A DNA stretch of 18,715 nucleotides from positions 1 to 18,715 of the forward strand of contig JANRME010000296.1 of assembly GCA_033761835.1 (NCBI GenBank). Direction: 5' to 3'. Position numbers and translations under genes: made by a program. Shown here piece after piece: positions 7,372 through 14,473 of this stretch (positions are counted from its first letter, which is position 1; every line of letters starts with the position of its first letter). This DNA comes from JADJNW01 sp033761835. Lineage in GTDB: Bacteria > Bacteroidota > Bacteroidia > Chitinophagales > Saprospiraceae. The notes below the pieces were generated by a model, which ran no database searches, had not been told where the DNA came from, and saw only the letters and a program-made list of their open reading frames with translations.

Positions 7372-7516
7372 AGCCCGTCAGGGCTTATAGATCGGTAGAA
7401 GCGATAAGAAATCTCCGTGCTTGCTCCGTTAGGAGCTTAACTACGAGTGGTTCAGTTCCTAACGGAACACAAGCATACTTGCATAATGGCTACCAATGTT
7501 AAACGCCTAACGGCGT
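7372..7516. repeat. cluster of four REP-like hairpins
   Basis: Four separate 14-nt inverted repeats share one geometry, a 5-bp stem and a 4-nt loop: AGCCC-GTCA-GGGCT (7372-7385), GCTCC-GTTA-GGAGC (7423-7436), GTTCC-TAAC-GGAAC (7455-7468) and ACGCC-TAAC-GGCGT (7503-7516). Each has CC/GG next to the loop. The core CCGTTAGG of the second is the reverse complement of CCTAACGG in the third, so units occur in both orientations, as in REP elements. Confidence 0.8.
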
Positions 7517-7603
7517 AGTGCTGCATTTCAATCCCCAGCTATTTGTAACTATTTATATTTCAACTATTGATCATAGTTCTTATTCGTAATTCACATTATT
7601 TTA

Positions 7604-7876
7604 CAAAAATGCCCCTCCCCCACTCATCGTTGGGTCTTTGCATAGCAACATTCCTATCTGAGGAGGGAAATTTCCTACCTGGCTTGTCAAATTTGCTATC
7701 GCAAAGAGCAAAAATGACTCCCAGGGAGTCATTTTTGCTATGCGAGGAGTCATTATTCCTATCCGGAGTGTCATTATTGCCTCCCAGAAGGGCAATGTTG
7801 CTATATGACAGGGGAACATTGATATGTCAGATAGGAACGTTCCTGTATGTTGCTTCGACGTCGAGTACCAGAAGTG
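7604..7876. repeat. degenerate tandem array in exact 21-bp register
   Basis: Thirteen successive 21-bp windows can be laid out without any gap, with unit starts at 7604, 7625, 7646 and so on to 7856. In the ten units from 7646 to 7855, column 2 is A and column 7 is T in all ten, column 6 is T in nine, and the word (C/G)A(A/T)NNTT(G/C)CTAT is the consensus of the first 12 columns; columns 13-21 are mostly variable and purine-rich. Several perfect dyads are embedded. The first two and the last unit are weak. Function unknown. Confidence 0.75.
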
Positions 7877-7884
7877 CAATTTCC

Positions 7885-7920
7885 AATAAAAAAGCCCTCC
7901 CGCTTGCGCAGAAAGGCTTT
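7885..7920 (-). terminator. Rho-independent terminator of dnaK
   Basis: Read on the minus strand, AAAGCC-TTT-CTGC closes on a GCAA tetraloop and pairs with GCGG-GAG-GGCTTT (a 13-bp stem with a few G-U pairs), followed by a T tract broken by one A. It lies 28 nt after the dnaK stop codon. Confidence 0.85.
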
Positions 7921-7947
7921 CTGTTCCTCTATTTCACTACAAGTAAA

Positions 7948-9858
7948 TTACTTGTCTTTATTATTCACTTCTTCGTATTCTACGTCGGTGACATCCTCGG
8001 CATCGGTCGCGCTGCTGCCTTGTGCGCCATTGCCATCAGCAGCATTTGGCTGTTCTTGCGTAGCCTGATACATTTCCTGGCTGGCTGCCTGCCATGCGCT
8101 GTTAAGCGCTTCGGTGGCACTGTCAATGCGGCTAAAGTCCTGTGATTTATGCGCTTCTTTCAGATCGTTCAACGCGGTTTCAATCGCTTCTTTCTTGTGC
8201 GCCGGAATCTTGTCGCCGTATTCTTTCAATTGCTTCTCGGTCTGGAATGCCAGTGTATCCGCCATGTTCAGTTTTTCAGCGCGTTCGCGTGCTTCGCGGT
8301 CGCTGTCGGCATTGGCAGCGGCTTCCGCCTTCATTTTTTCGATTTCGTCTTTTGACAAACCGGTCGAGGCTTCGATACGAATCTTTTGCTCCTTGCCAGT
8401 GCCTTTGTCTTTCGCAGAAACATTCAGAATACCGTTGGCATCTATGTCAAACACCACTTCGATTTGCGGCATACCGCGTGGCGCAGGTGGAATACCATCA
8501 AGGATAAAGCGGCCAATCGTGCGGTTGTCTTTTGCCATTGGGCGCTCGCCTTGCAAGATGTGAATTTCCACAGAAGGCTGATTGTCAGAAGCGGTGGAAT
8601 ATACCTTCGACTTTTTGGTTGGAATGGTTGTATTCGATTCGATCACTACGTCGTACATATTCCCCATCGTTTCAATCCCCATCGAAAGCGGGGTCACGTC
8701 GAGCAAGAGTACATCCTGAACGTCACCACTCAATACACCACCCTGAATAGCAGCACCTACGGCTACTACCTCGTCTGGGTTCACACCTTTATTTGGTTTT
8801 TTGCCAAAGAACTCTTCTACCGCTTGTTGGATTTTCGGGATGCGGGTAGAGCCACCTACCAAAATTACTTCGTGGATATCGTCTTTGGATAAGCCTGCGT
8901 CTTTCACAGCCAAGCGACAAGGCTCTAATGTTCTTTCTACTAATTTATCGATCAACTGCTCGAATTTCGCACGAGTCAGCTTCTGTACCAAGTGCTTCGG
9001 CACACCATCTTTGGCAGTGATATACGGTAGGTTAATTTCTGTCTCGCTGGACGCGGACAACTCGATTTTAGCCTTTTCAGCAGCGTCTTTCAAGCGTTGC
9101 AAAGCCATCGGGTCTTTACGCAAGTCCATATTTTCCTGCGATTTGAACGCATCTGCCAGCCAGTCAATAATCACTTGGTCGAAGTCGTCACCACCGAGGT
9201 GCGTGTCACCATTGGTTGATTTCACTTCAAATACACCATCACCCAATTCGAGGATAGAAATATCGAACGTACCGCCCCCCAAGTCATACACCGCGATGGT
9301 AATATCCTTGTTGCGTTTGTCCAAACCATAGGCCAAAGCTGCGGCCGTTGGCTCATTGATGATACGGCGAATATTCAAGCCCGCGATTTCACCGGCTTCT
9401 TTGGTGGCCTGGCGTTGCGAATCATTAAAATATGCTGGAACGGTTACTACTGCTTCCGTTACTTCCTGCCCCAGAAAATCTTCAGCAGTTTTCTTCATTT
9501 TTTGAAGAACCATCGCCGAAATTTCCTGAGCGGTATATTGACGCCCATCAATATCCACGCGCACGGTGTCATTTTCACCTTTCACTACTTTATAAGGCAC
9601 GCGGCCTGCCTCGGTTGTCACTTCGCCAAAGCGCCGCCCCATAAAACGTTTTATAGAAAAAACCGTCCGCTGCGGATTGGTGATCGCCTGACGCTTGGCG
9701 GGGTCGCCGATTTTGCGCTCGCCATTATCCATGAAACCCACTACCGACGGCGTCGTTCTCCGACCTTCGTCGTTGGGAATCACCACCGGCTCATTCCCTT
9801 CCATCACCGCTACGCAGGAGTTGGTTGTTCCTAAATCTATACCTATAATTTTACCCAT
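7948..9858 (-). CDS. dnaK: molecular chaperone DnaK (Hsp70)
   Basis: DnaK is the ATP-driven chaperone that binds exposed hydrophobic segments and works with DnaJ and GrpE in the cytoplasm. The start is the ATG at 9858, giving 636 residues and the standard MGKIIGIDLGTTNSCVAV N-terminus; the longer frame from 9900 begins with a TTG and adds a non-homologous leader. Visible landmarks are VPAYFNDSQRQATKEAGEIA, the second phosphate loop YDLGGGTFDISI, VGGSTRIPKIQQ, the interdomain linker DVLLLDVTPLS and the acidic C-terminal end DVTDVEYEEV. Length and motifs are normal, so the protein should be functional. No grpE or dnaJ lies beside it. A strong terminator follows, and it converges on the repeat junction downstream. 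The roughly 275-nt upstream region shows no clear promoter match that I would defend. Confidence 0.98.
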   Translation of the reverse strand: MGKIIGIDLGTTNSCVAVMEGNEPVVIPNDEGRRTTPSVVGFMDNGERKIGDPAKRQAITNPQRTVFSIKRFMGRRFGEVTTEAGRVPYKVVKGENDTVRVDIDGRQYTAQEISAMVLQKMKKTAEDFLGQEVTEAVVTVPAYFNDSQRQATKEAGEIAGLNIRRIINEPTAAALAYGLDKRNKDITIAVYDLGGGTFDISILELGDGVFEVKSTNGDTHLGGDDFDQVIIDWLADAFKSQENMDLRKDPMALQRLKDAAEKAKIELSASSETEINLPYITAKDGVPKHLVQKLTRAKFEQLIDKLVERTLEPCRLAVKDAGLSKDDIHEVILVGGSTRIPKIQQAVEEFFGKKPNKGVNPDEVVAVGAAIQGGVLSGDVQDVLLLDVTPLSMGIETMGNMYDVVIESNTTIPTKKSKVYSTASDNQPSVEIHILQGERPMAKDNRTIGRFILDGIPPAPRGMPQIEVVFDIDANGILNVSAKDKGTGKEQKIRIEASTGLSKDEIEKMKAEAAANADSDREARERAEKLNMADTLAFQTEKQLKEYGDKIPAHKKEAIETALNDLKEAHKSQDFSRIDSATEALNSAWQAASQEMYQATQEQPNAADGNGAQGSSATDAEDVTDVEYEEVNNKDK

Positions 9859-10109
9859 GTTATGCTTTTGTTTTGTTGGTCTTTTAAAATTTGCGTTCAA
9901 CGGTCTTATATCATCAAGGCTTATGCCAAGGCAGGTTTTTCTATGAAAATGAAGGTCAAATTGTCATTTTTGAACTAAAAAAGTAGGATTTGCAAGAATA
10001 CCTGACAGGAAAAATTGAGAAAAGTGACAAAACGGCAGTATTGATTTGATGATATGTCTATTTGCCGATGTCTTAATGACAATTGGTCTACATTTCATTA
10101 GCAGATATA

Positions 10110-10125
10110 CTCATTGGCAAATGAG
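10110..10125 (-). repeat. weak hairpin after the lipoprotein gene
   Basis: CTCATT-GGCA-AATGAG forms a 6-bp stem with a 4-nt loop, 9 nt beyond the lipoprotein stop codon on the minus strand. It has no T tract on either side, so a termination role is only possible. Confidence 0.35.
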
Positions 10126-10134
10126 CTTATTAAG

Positions 10135-11166
10135 TCACTGAAAATTCAGATTTCGAGTATAAACGCCATTTTTTAAAGAATCTTGGGATGTAGAATTGAG
10201 TGTGAGTCCGATGCGAGTAGCGTAAGCACGGGAAGAAAAAATGCCACGCCCCTCGGAAAGATTGGTATAAATGGGAATGGATTGCGAACTGGTAATGCCC
10301 GAATTGGCTCGGGAAACTTGCAACAATTCTACCAACTCCTCCCCCGCCCCGGTGATTTGAACGTCAAAAGAATCGAAGATGCGAATGCGGTCGCTGACCG
10401 GTTCTAAGCTGGATTGTAAAAACTTGTACAATTCCTCGCCTTTAATGGTGTAAGAAACACGGTTGGAAGCATTGTCTTCACGAAGAATTTCGTCGTTTAC
10501 TGTCCAAGTCAGCGTTTTCTGTATCAAATTATTGGGATTGCCAGGCGTAGATTCTAAATAGTGGAATACTAAACGGAGTTCAAAAATCTGCGCCGAAACA
10601 TCGGTATCCCAGGCAAAACTTACATTTCGGTCATAGCCAAAATTCACTGGACTGAAAGGATTGCTTTCGCGCGGTTCGATATCGCTCAAAATAGTTGTTT
10701 CCGCTGTTACGGGCACTGTATTTTCACCTCGATTGATGATGAGTCGAATCGTTTCTCCTGCTTTGAGTTGGATTTCAGATGCACGGATTTTATATAAAAT
10801 ATTAGGAACTGTTGCAAAAATACCATCCTTGCGCGGGTAGCCATCTACCGCACCATCTATGCGTTGAAGTGTAAAAGTTTGTCCATTGCTCACGCGTTGA
10901 AGTTGCACTTGCACTTTGTTATCGTAATACAGCGAATCAGCGATTTGCGCTATTTTCTCTGCATCGCCGCCAGCTTGTAGAAAGGCTTTTTCTATCCGGA
11001 TATAATGCGCGGTATCTTGTTTTGATAAAAATCCGTAGGCAACCGGAATATCCTTCCACGCTGCTTCCAATTCAAAATCGGTGGAGCAAGAAATGGCCAA
11101 GAGGCCAAGAGAAAGGGTGATAAGGTAAAAGGATAACGGGGTAATAAAATGGTTGAATGCCTTCAT
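10135..11166 (-). CDS. DUF4249-like outer-membrane-associated lipoprotein
   Basis: The 343-residue protein has a hydrophobic N-terminus (residues 8-26) ending in a lipobox-like LLAISC with Cys27 as the lipidation site; the -3 residue is Ala, so the box is slightly atypical. The mature part is beta-rich, with IPVAYGFLSKQDTAHYIRIE early on and a C-terminal EGRGIFSSRAYATRIGL block. This pattern resembles the Bacteroidota DUF4249 family, which is often linked to outer-membrane TonB-dependent transport, but the assignment is by eye. The gene lies upstream of dnaK on the same strand (276 nt away) and is divergent from panB. No partner TonB-dependent receptor is in the window. Its ATG is preceded by a promoter-like sequence. 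Confidence 0.75.
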   Translation of the reverse strand: MKAFNHFITPLSFYLITLSLGLLAISCSTDFELEAAWKDIPVAYGFLSKQDTAHYIRIEKAFLQAGGDAEKIAQIADSLYYDNKVQVQLQRVSNGQTFTLQRIDGAVDGYPRKDGIFATVPNILYKIRASEIQLKAGETIRLIINRGENTVPVTAETTILSDIEPRESNPFSPVNFGYDRNVSFAWDTDVSAQIFELRLVFHYLESTPGNPNNLIQKTLTWTVNDEILREDNASNRVSYTIKGEELYKFLQSSLEPVSDRIRIFDSFDVQITGAGEELVELLQVSRANSGITSSQSIPIYTNLSEGRGIFSSRAYATRIGLTLNSTSQDSLKNGVYTRNLNFQ

Positions 11167-11187
11167 TTAATAAGCTTTTAGCATCGG

Positions 11188-11195
11188 CAAATGTA
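11188..11195 (-). promoter_or_regulatory. possible -7 element of the lipoprotein gene
   Basis: On the minus strand TACATTTG fits the Bacteroidota -7 consensus TAnnTTTG exactly and lies 21 nt upstream of the ATG at 11166. The -33 position has CCTG and not TTTG, so support is partial. Confidence 0.35.
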
Positions 11196-11293
11196 AAAAA
11201 AATCCTAAAAAATAGCAGGAATGCTATGGCAATCAGCCGACTAAAGCGTTTATAGTATAATTTCTCAGAGATTTAATATATTTCGCCATTAAA

Positions 11294-11328
11294 GAAATGA
11301 GAAACCAATTTTTCAAATTTCTCATTTC
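11294..11328. repeat. 11-bp inverted repeat upstream of panB
   Basis: GAAATGAGAAA (11294-11304) and its exact reverse complement TTTCTCATTTC (11318-11328) are separated by 13 nt. The right arm sits inside a run of three TTTCAAATTT words (11311-11320, 11325-11334, 11332-11341). It ends 20 nt before the panB ATG, where it could form a leader hairpin. Confidence 0.7.
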
Positions 11329-11348
11329 AAATTTCAAATTTGAAGAAA

Positions 11349-12164
11349 ATGTCTGTAAATAAAGAAGTTAAGCGCATTACAACTCATGTGCTGCATTCGA
11401 TGAAAGCCAGCGGCGAGAAGATCGCGGTGCTCACAGGTTATGATTTTTCGATGGCACGTATCCTTGATGCTGGAGGTATTGATGTTATTTTGGTTGGAGA
11501 TTCTGCGTCGAATGTAATGGCCGGGCATGAAACAACCTTGCCTATTACGTTGGATCAAATGATTTATCATGCGGCTTCGGTGGTGAGAGCAGTACAGCGG
11601 GCTTTGGTGGTAGTGGATTTACCCTTTGGTTCTTATCAAGGGAATTCTAAAATTGCATTGGAATCGACGATTCGCATTATGAAAGAGTCGGGCGCTCATG
11701 CTGTGAAATTGGAAGGTGGCGAAGAAGTGGCAGAATCTGTTAAACGGATTTTATCTGCTGGGGTGCCAGTAATGGGGCATTTGGGACTAACACCGCAATC
11801 TATTTATAAATTTGGGACTTACACGGTTCGCGCTAAAGAAGATGCAGAAGCTCAAAAACTCCTGGATGATGCGCAACTATTGCAAGAATTAGGTTGTTTT
11901 GGCATTGTTTTGGAAAAAATTCCCGCGCAATTGGCAAAGAAAGTGTCTGAAAGCTTGTGGATTCCGACGATTGGCATTGGCGCAGGGCCACACACGGATG
12001 GGCAAGTACTCGTAACGCACGATATGCTGGGCATCACGAAGGATTTTCAACCGCGTTTTTTGCGTCGTTATCTTGATTTATTTGATTTGGTAAAAGAGGC
12101 GGTGGAACAATATATTAAAGACGTAAAATCGCAGGATTTTCCCAATGAAAGAGAACAATATTGA
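11349..12164 (+). CDS. panB: 3-methyl-2-oxobutanoate hydroxymethyltransferase (ketopantoate hydroxymethyltransferase)
   Basis: PanB makes ketopantoate from 2-oxoisovalerate and methylene-tetrahydrofolate, the first committed step of pantothenate and CoA synthesis. The 271-residue protein (ATG at 11349; a TTG at 11340 would add three residues) carries the full set of metal and catalytic residues: Asp51-Ser52 in LVGDSASNV, Asp90 in VVVDLPFGSY, Lys120 and Glu122 in VKLEGG, and the general base Glu189 in IVLEKIP, with VMGHLGLTPQ and PTIGIGAGPHTDGQVLV as signatures. Length is normal for the family (about 264 in E. coli). No other pan gene is adjacent. The 96-nt gap to mltG on the same strand leaves open whether they share a transcript. 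Confidence 0.97.
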   Translation: MSVNKEVKRITTHVLHSMKASGEKIAVLTGYDFSMARILDAGGIDVILVGDSASNVMAGHETTLPITLDQMIYHAASVVRAVQRALVVVDLPFGSYQGNSKIALESTIRIMKESGAHAVKLEGGEEVAESVKRILSAGVPVMGHLGLTPQSIYKFGTYTVRAKEDAEAQKLLDDAQLLQELGCFGIVLEKIPAQLAKKVSESLWIPTIGIGAGPHTDGQVLVTHDMLGITKDFQPRFLRRYLDLFDLVKEAVEQYIKDVKSQDFPNEREQY

Positions 12165-12260
12165 AGTGCGATTTCTGAAGTAAGCATTACGATGCTGTGA
12201 TGGGTTATCATAGAAAAAGTATTTTTAAATAACTTTAAACACAAAACTCAGTAGGTATTA

Positions 12261-13292
12261 ATGAAAGCATCTTCAAGAACAAAACTATTGGTATTGCTGG
12301 CGATTATCATTGCAGCTGGCATTTTTGTGTACAGCAAGATATTTGGTGGCGGCGTTCCATTCACTCTGGACGACTATTATGTCAAAATCCCTACAGGTGC
12401 TACTTTTGAACAGGTACTGGATTCGCTTACCGCAAAGGGATTTGTGAAAAATGATCAAGTATTTATCATGTTGTCGGAAAGAATGAAGTACAAGCGCGAC
12501 CCCATGCGCAGTGGGCGTTTCGAATTGAAGCCAGGCTGGTCAATGATTCAGGTAATCCGGCATTTACGTGGCGGAACGCAAGCACCTGTTGATGTCGTAT
12601 TTACCAATGAACGTTTGGTGGAGAATGTCGCAGCAAAAGCGGCTCGCTTTATAGAGCCGGATTCACTTATGATATTAACATTATTACAAGATGATAATTA
12701 TTTACAAAGCATCGGCTATAATCGTGATAATTTGATGAGTCTTTTTATTCCAAATACTTATGAAATGTACTGGAATAGTACGCCCCAGGAGTTTGTAGAT
12801 CGGATGATAAAAGAACACGATGCTTTTTGGTCGAAAGAAAATCGACGAGAAAAAGCAGAAGCATTGGGCTTTACGCCGGCGCAGGTTTATACCTTAGCTT
12901 CCATTGTAGAAAAGGAAACTAACCAGAATTCTGAGAAAAAACGCATGGCAGGTGTGTATATTAATCGCATCAAATTGGATATGCCCTTACAAGCCGACCC
13001 TACCGCTGTATTCGCCCGCCGCGATTTTGATACAAAGCGCGTCACAGATTATCATACAAAATTTGATTCACCTTATAATACTTATATGTACAAAGGCTTG
13101 CCTCCGGGGCCTATTTGTATGGCAAGTATTAGCAGTATTGATGGGGTGCTAAATGCAGAAGAACATGATTATATTTTCTTTTGCGCTATTGGCGACGACT
13201 CTGGTCTGCACGCCTTCGCTAAAACCAATGCCCAGCATGAGCAAAACGTAGCACAATATGTAAGGAATCTTCGCGCCCGCGGTTTGCGTTGA
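12261..13292 (+). CDS. mltG: endolytic peptidoglycan transglycosylase MltG
   Basis: MltG is an inner-membrane lytic transglycosylase that cuts nascent glycan strands and sets their length. The 343-residue protein has one N-terminal membrane helix (about residues 8-28), a LysM-like region around 40-105 (FTLDDYYVKIPTGATFEQVL) and the YceG catalytic domain. The catalytic Glu is Glu217 in LASIVEKET, followed by RMAGVYINRI, MPLQADPTAVF, SPYNTYMYKGLPPGPI and the C-terminal AIGDDSGLHAFAKT. All expected motifs are present and the length is normal. The ATG at 12261 is chosen because a positively charged N-terminus precedes the helix. It ends at a strong terminator shared with the opposing epimerase gene. 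Confidence 0.97.
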   Translation: MKASSRTKLLVLLAIIIAAGIFVYSKIFGGGVPFTLDDYYVKIPTGATFEQVLDSLTAKGFVKNDQVFIMLSERMKYKRDPMRSGRFELKPGWSMIQVIRHLRGGTQAPVDVVFTNERLVENVAAKAARFIEPDSLMILTLLQDDNYLQSIGYNRDNLMSLFIPNTYEMYWNSTPQEFVDRMIKEHDAFWSKENRREKAEALGFTPAQVYTLASIVEKETNQNSEKKRMAGVYINRIKLDMPLQADPTAVFARRDFDTKRVTDYHTKFDSPYNTYMYKGLPPGPICMASISSIDGVLNAEEHDYIFFCAIGDDSGLHAFAKTNAQHEQNVAQYVRNLRARGLR

Positions 13293-13317
13293 AAGTATAT
13301 GCTATTACAGATAAAAG

Positions 13318-13351
13318 AAAAACCCCGGCGAAATAATTCGTCGGGGTTTTT
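13318..13351. terminator. bidirectional Rho-independent terminator between mltG and the epimerase gene
   Basis: AAAAACCCCGGCGAA, loop ATAA, and TTCGTCGGGGTTTTT form a 15-bp stem with a single G-T mismatch pair. The A run before and T run after make it work in both directions, serving mltG (+) and wecB (-). Confidence 0.92.
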
Positions 13352-13371
13352 CATAAACAAAACAGTTTATT

Positions 13372-14454
13372 TTAATCGTAATATAAAGATTCCATTTTAT
13401 TTACAATGATCTCGCTGGCATCTCCTTGCCCGTAAGGTCGCTCATGAAATCGGGGTGCTGTTTGTCGCGAAGCCGCTTCTAATATTGCACTTTCAGACCT
13501 TTCAGTTACCAAAATATTAGCCCCTGTTTCTACGGTTTCCACCCATTCTGTTTCTGAACGAAGCGTTACGCAAGGTGTTTGCAAAAAGAATGCTTCTTTC
13601 TGAACCCCCCCGGAGTCAGTAATAATTTTTTTGGCATTTTTTTGCAACATGATAAAATCAAGATAGCCAAAAGGTTCGGTGATTTGAATATTATGTCCAG
13701 GCTCTATTCCAAATTGCGTTAAATTCTTCCTGAGTCTTGGATGAGCAGATAACAAGACTTTATGTTGAAGTTGTGATAAACCATTAATAATAGCGCTCAA
13801 TTGCTCCGGTTCGTCCACGTTGTAAGGACGATGCAAAGTAGCGAGAAAGTAATCATCAGGATTTAAGTTCAATTTTTTAAGCACATCAGATTTTTCTTGC
13901 GCTAATTCCAAGCCTTTCAAAATCATATCATACATGACATCCCCGCTGAAATAAGTGCGATTGGACAAGCCTTCATTTTTCAAGTTCTCCATAGCCAATT
14001 GCGTAGGCGCAAAAAGCAAATCAGAAACATGATCGGTAGCCACTCTGTTAATTTCCTCCGGCATCGCACGATTAAAGCTTCTTAGGCCAGATTCTACGTG
14101 TACTACTGGAATTCTCAGTTTTGCGCCCACCAACGCCCCTGCGAGGGTCGAGTTGACATCTCCGATCACAATAATAGCAGAAAAAGCATGATCAGTGCAT
14201 AGCTCTTCTAATTTTCCCATCATCTCACCGGTCTGCTTTCCATGATTACCAGAACCAATACTCAAATGAAAATCGGGATTGGGAATGTTTAATTCATCAA
14301 AAAATACATCCGACATTGCATAATCATAATGTTGCCCGGTATGCACAATTTTAAAAGGAATGTTTCCCTTTTTCTGAAGTACCATACATATTGGTGCAAT
14401 CTTTATAAAATTCGGTCGCGCACCCACGACAAATAAAAGGCTGCCTTGATTCAT
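13372..14454 (-). CDS. wecB: non-hydrolysing UDP-N-acetylglucosamine 2-epimerase
   Basis: The enzyme interconverts UDP-GlcNAc and UDP-ManNAc, supplying sugar for surface polysaccharides. The 360-residue protein shows VVGARPNFIK (Lys18), VHTGQHYD, IGDVNSTLAGAL (Asp99), HVESGLRSFNRAMPEEINR (Glu121, Glu134), ATLHRPYN (His208), ITDSGGVQKEA and a C-terminal TEWVETVETGAN, which line up with the known active-site residues of WecB. GDVNS in place of the more usual GDTNS and HRPYN in place of HRxEN are mild variations. It is the last gene of the minus-strand glycan run (19 nt after the GT-C gene) and stops just before the shared terminator. The family also includes close relatives acting on other UDP-2-acetamido sugars, so exact substrate is inferred. 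Confidence 0.92.
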   Translation of the reverse strand: MNQGSLLFVVGARPNFIKIAPICMVLQKKGNIPFKIVHTGQHYDYAMSDVFFDELNIPNPDFHLSIGSGNHGKQTGEMMGKLEELCTDHAFSAIIVIGDVNSTLAGALVGAKLRIPVVHVESGLRSFNRAMPEEINRVATDHVSDLLFAPTQLAMENLKNEGLSNRTYFSGDVMYDMILKGLELAQEKSDVLKKLNLNPDDYFLATLHRPYNVDEPEQLSAIINGLSQLQHKVLLSAHPRLRKNLTQFGIEPGHNIQITEPFGYLDFIMLQKNAKKIITDSGGVQKEAFFLQTPCVTLRSETEWVETVETGANILVTERSESAILEAASRQTAPRFHERPYGQGDASEIIVNKMESLYYD

Positions 14455-14473
14455 CAGTATTTTGAAATTGATT

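Larger units (their letters stand above)
7332..7947. other. repeat-built intergenic junction between convergent genes
   Basis: No credible gene is present in this 616-bp gap between the NACHT gene (+) and dnaK (-). It holds four short hairpins at 7372-7516, a small AACTAT-TGATC-ATAGTT hairpin at 7562-7578, a 21-bp-register array at 7604-7876 and the dnaK terminator at 7885-7920. Open frames here on both strands follow from the 21-bp period and are not supported as genes. Confidence 0.75.

Noticed and set aside
7604..7876. CRISPR array.
   Set aside because: Units are contiguous and degenerate, with no identical repeat alternating with unique spacers, and no cas genes are present.
7601..7879. 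A 92-codon minus-strand frame made of heptads through the array.
   Set aside because: It starts with TTG without any signal and lies beyond the dnaK terminator; kept only as a possibility in the array finding.
7567..8145. A long plus-strand frame through the 21-bp array into the dnaK 3' end.
   Set aside because: It is antisense to dnaK and its terminator, and its openness follows from the 21-bp period; no start or family support.
8114..9331. Several plus-strand frames of 120-176 codons within dnaK.
   Set aside because: They are antisense shadows of a strongly conserved gene and resemble nothing.
9856..9900. An upstream TTG start for dnaK giving 650 residues.
   Set aside because: The extra 14 residues do not belong to DnaK, and MGKIIGIDLGTTN from the ATG at 9858 is the universal start.
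9990..10010. A sigma-54-like site (TGTCAGG ... TTGCA, minus strand) upstream of dnaK.
   Set aside because: The -24 GG is missing and the spacing is one base too long.
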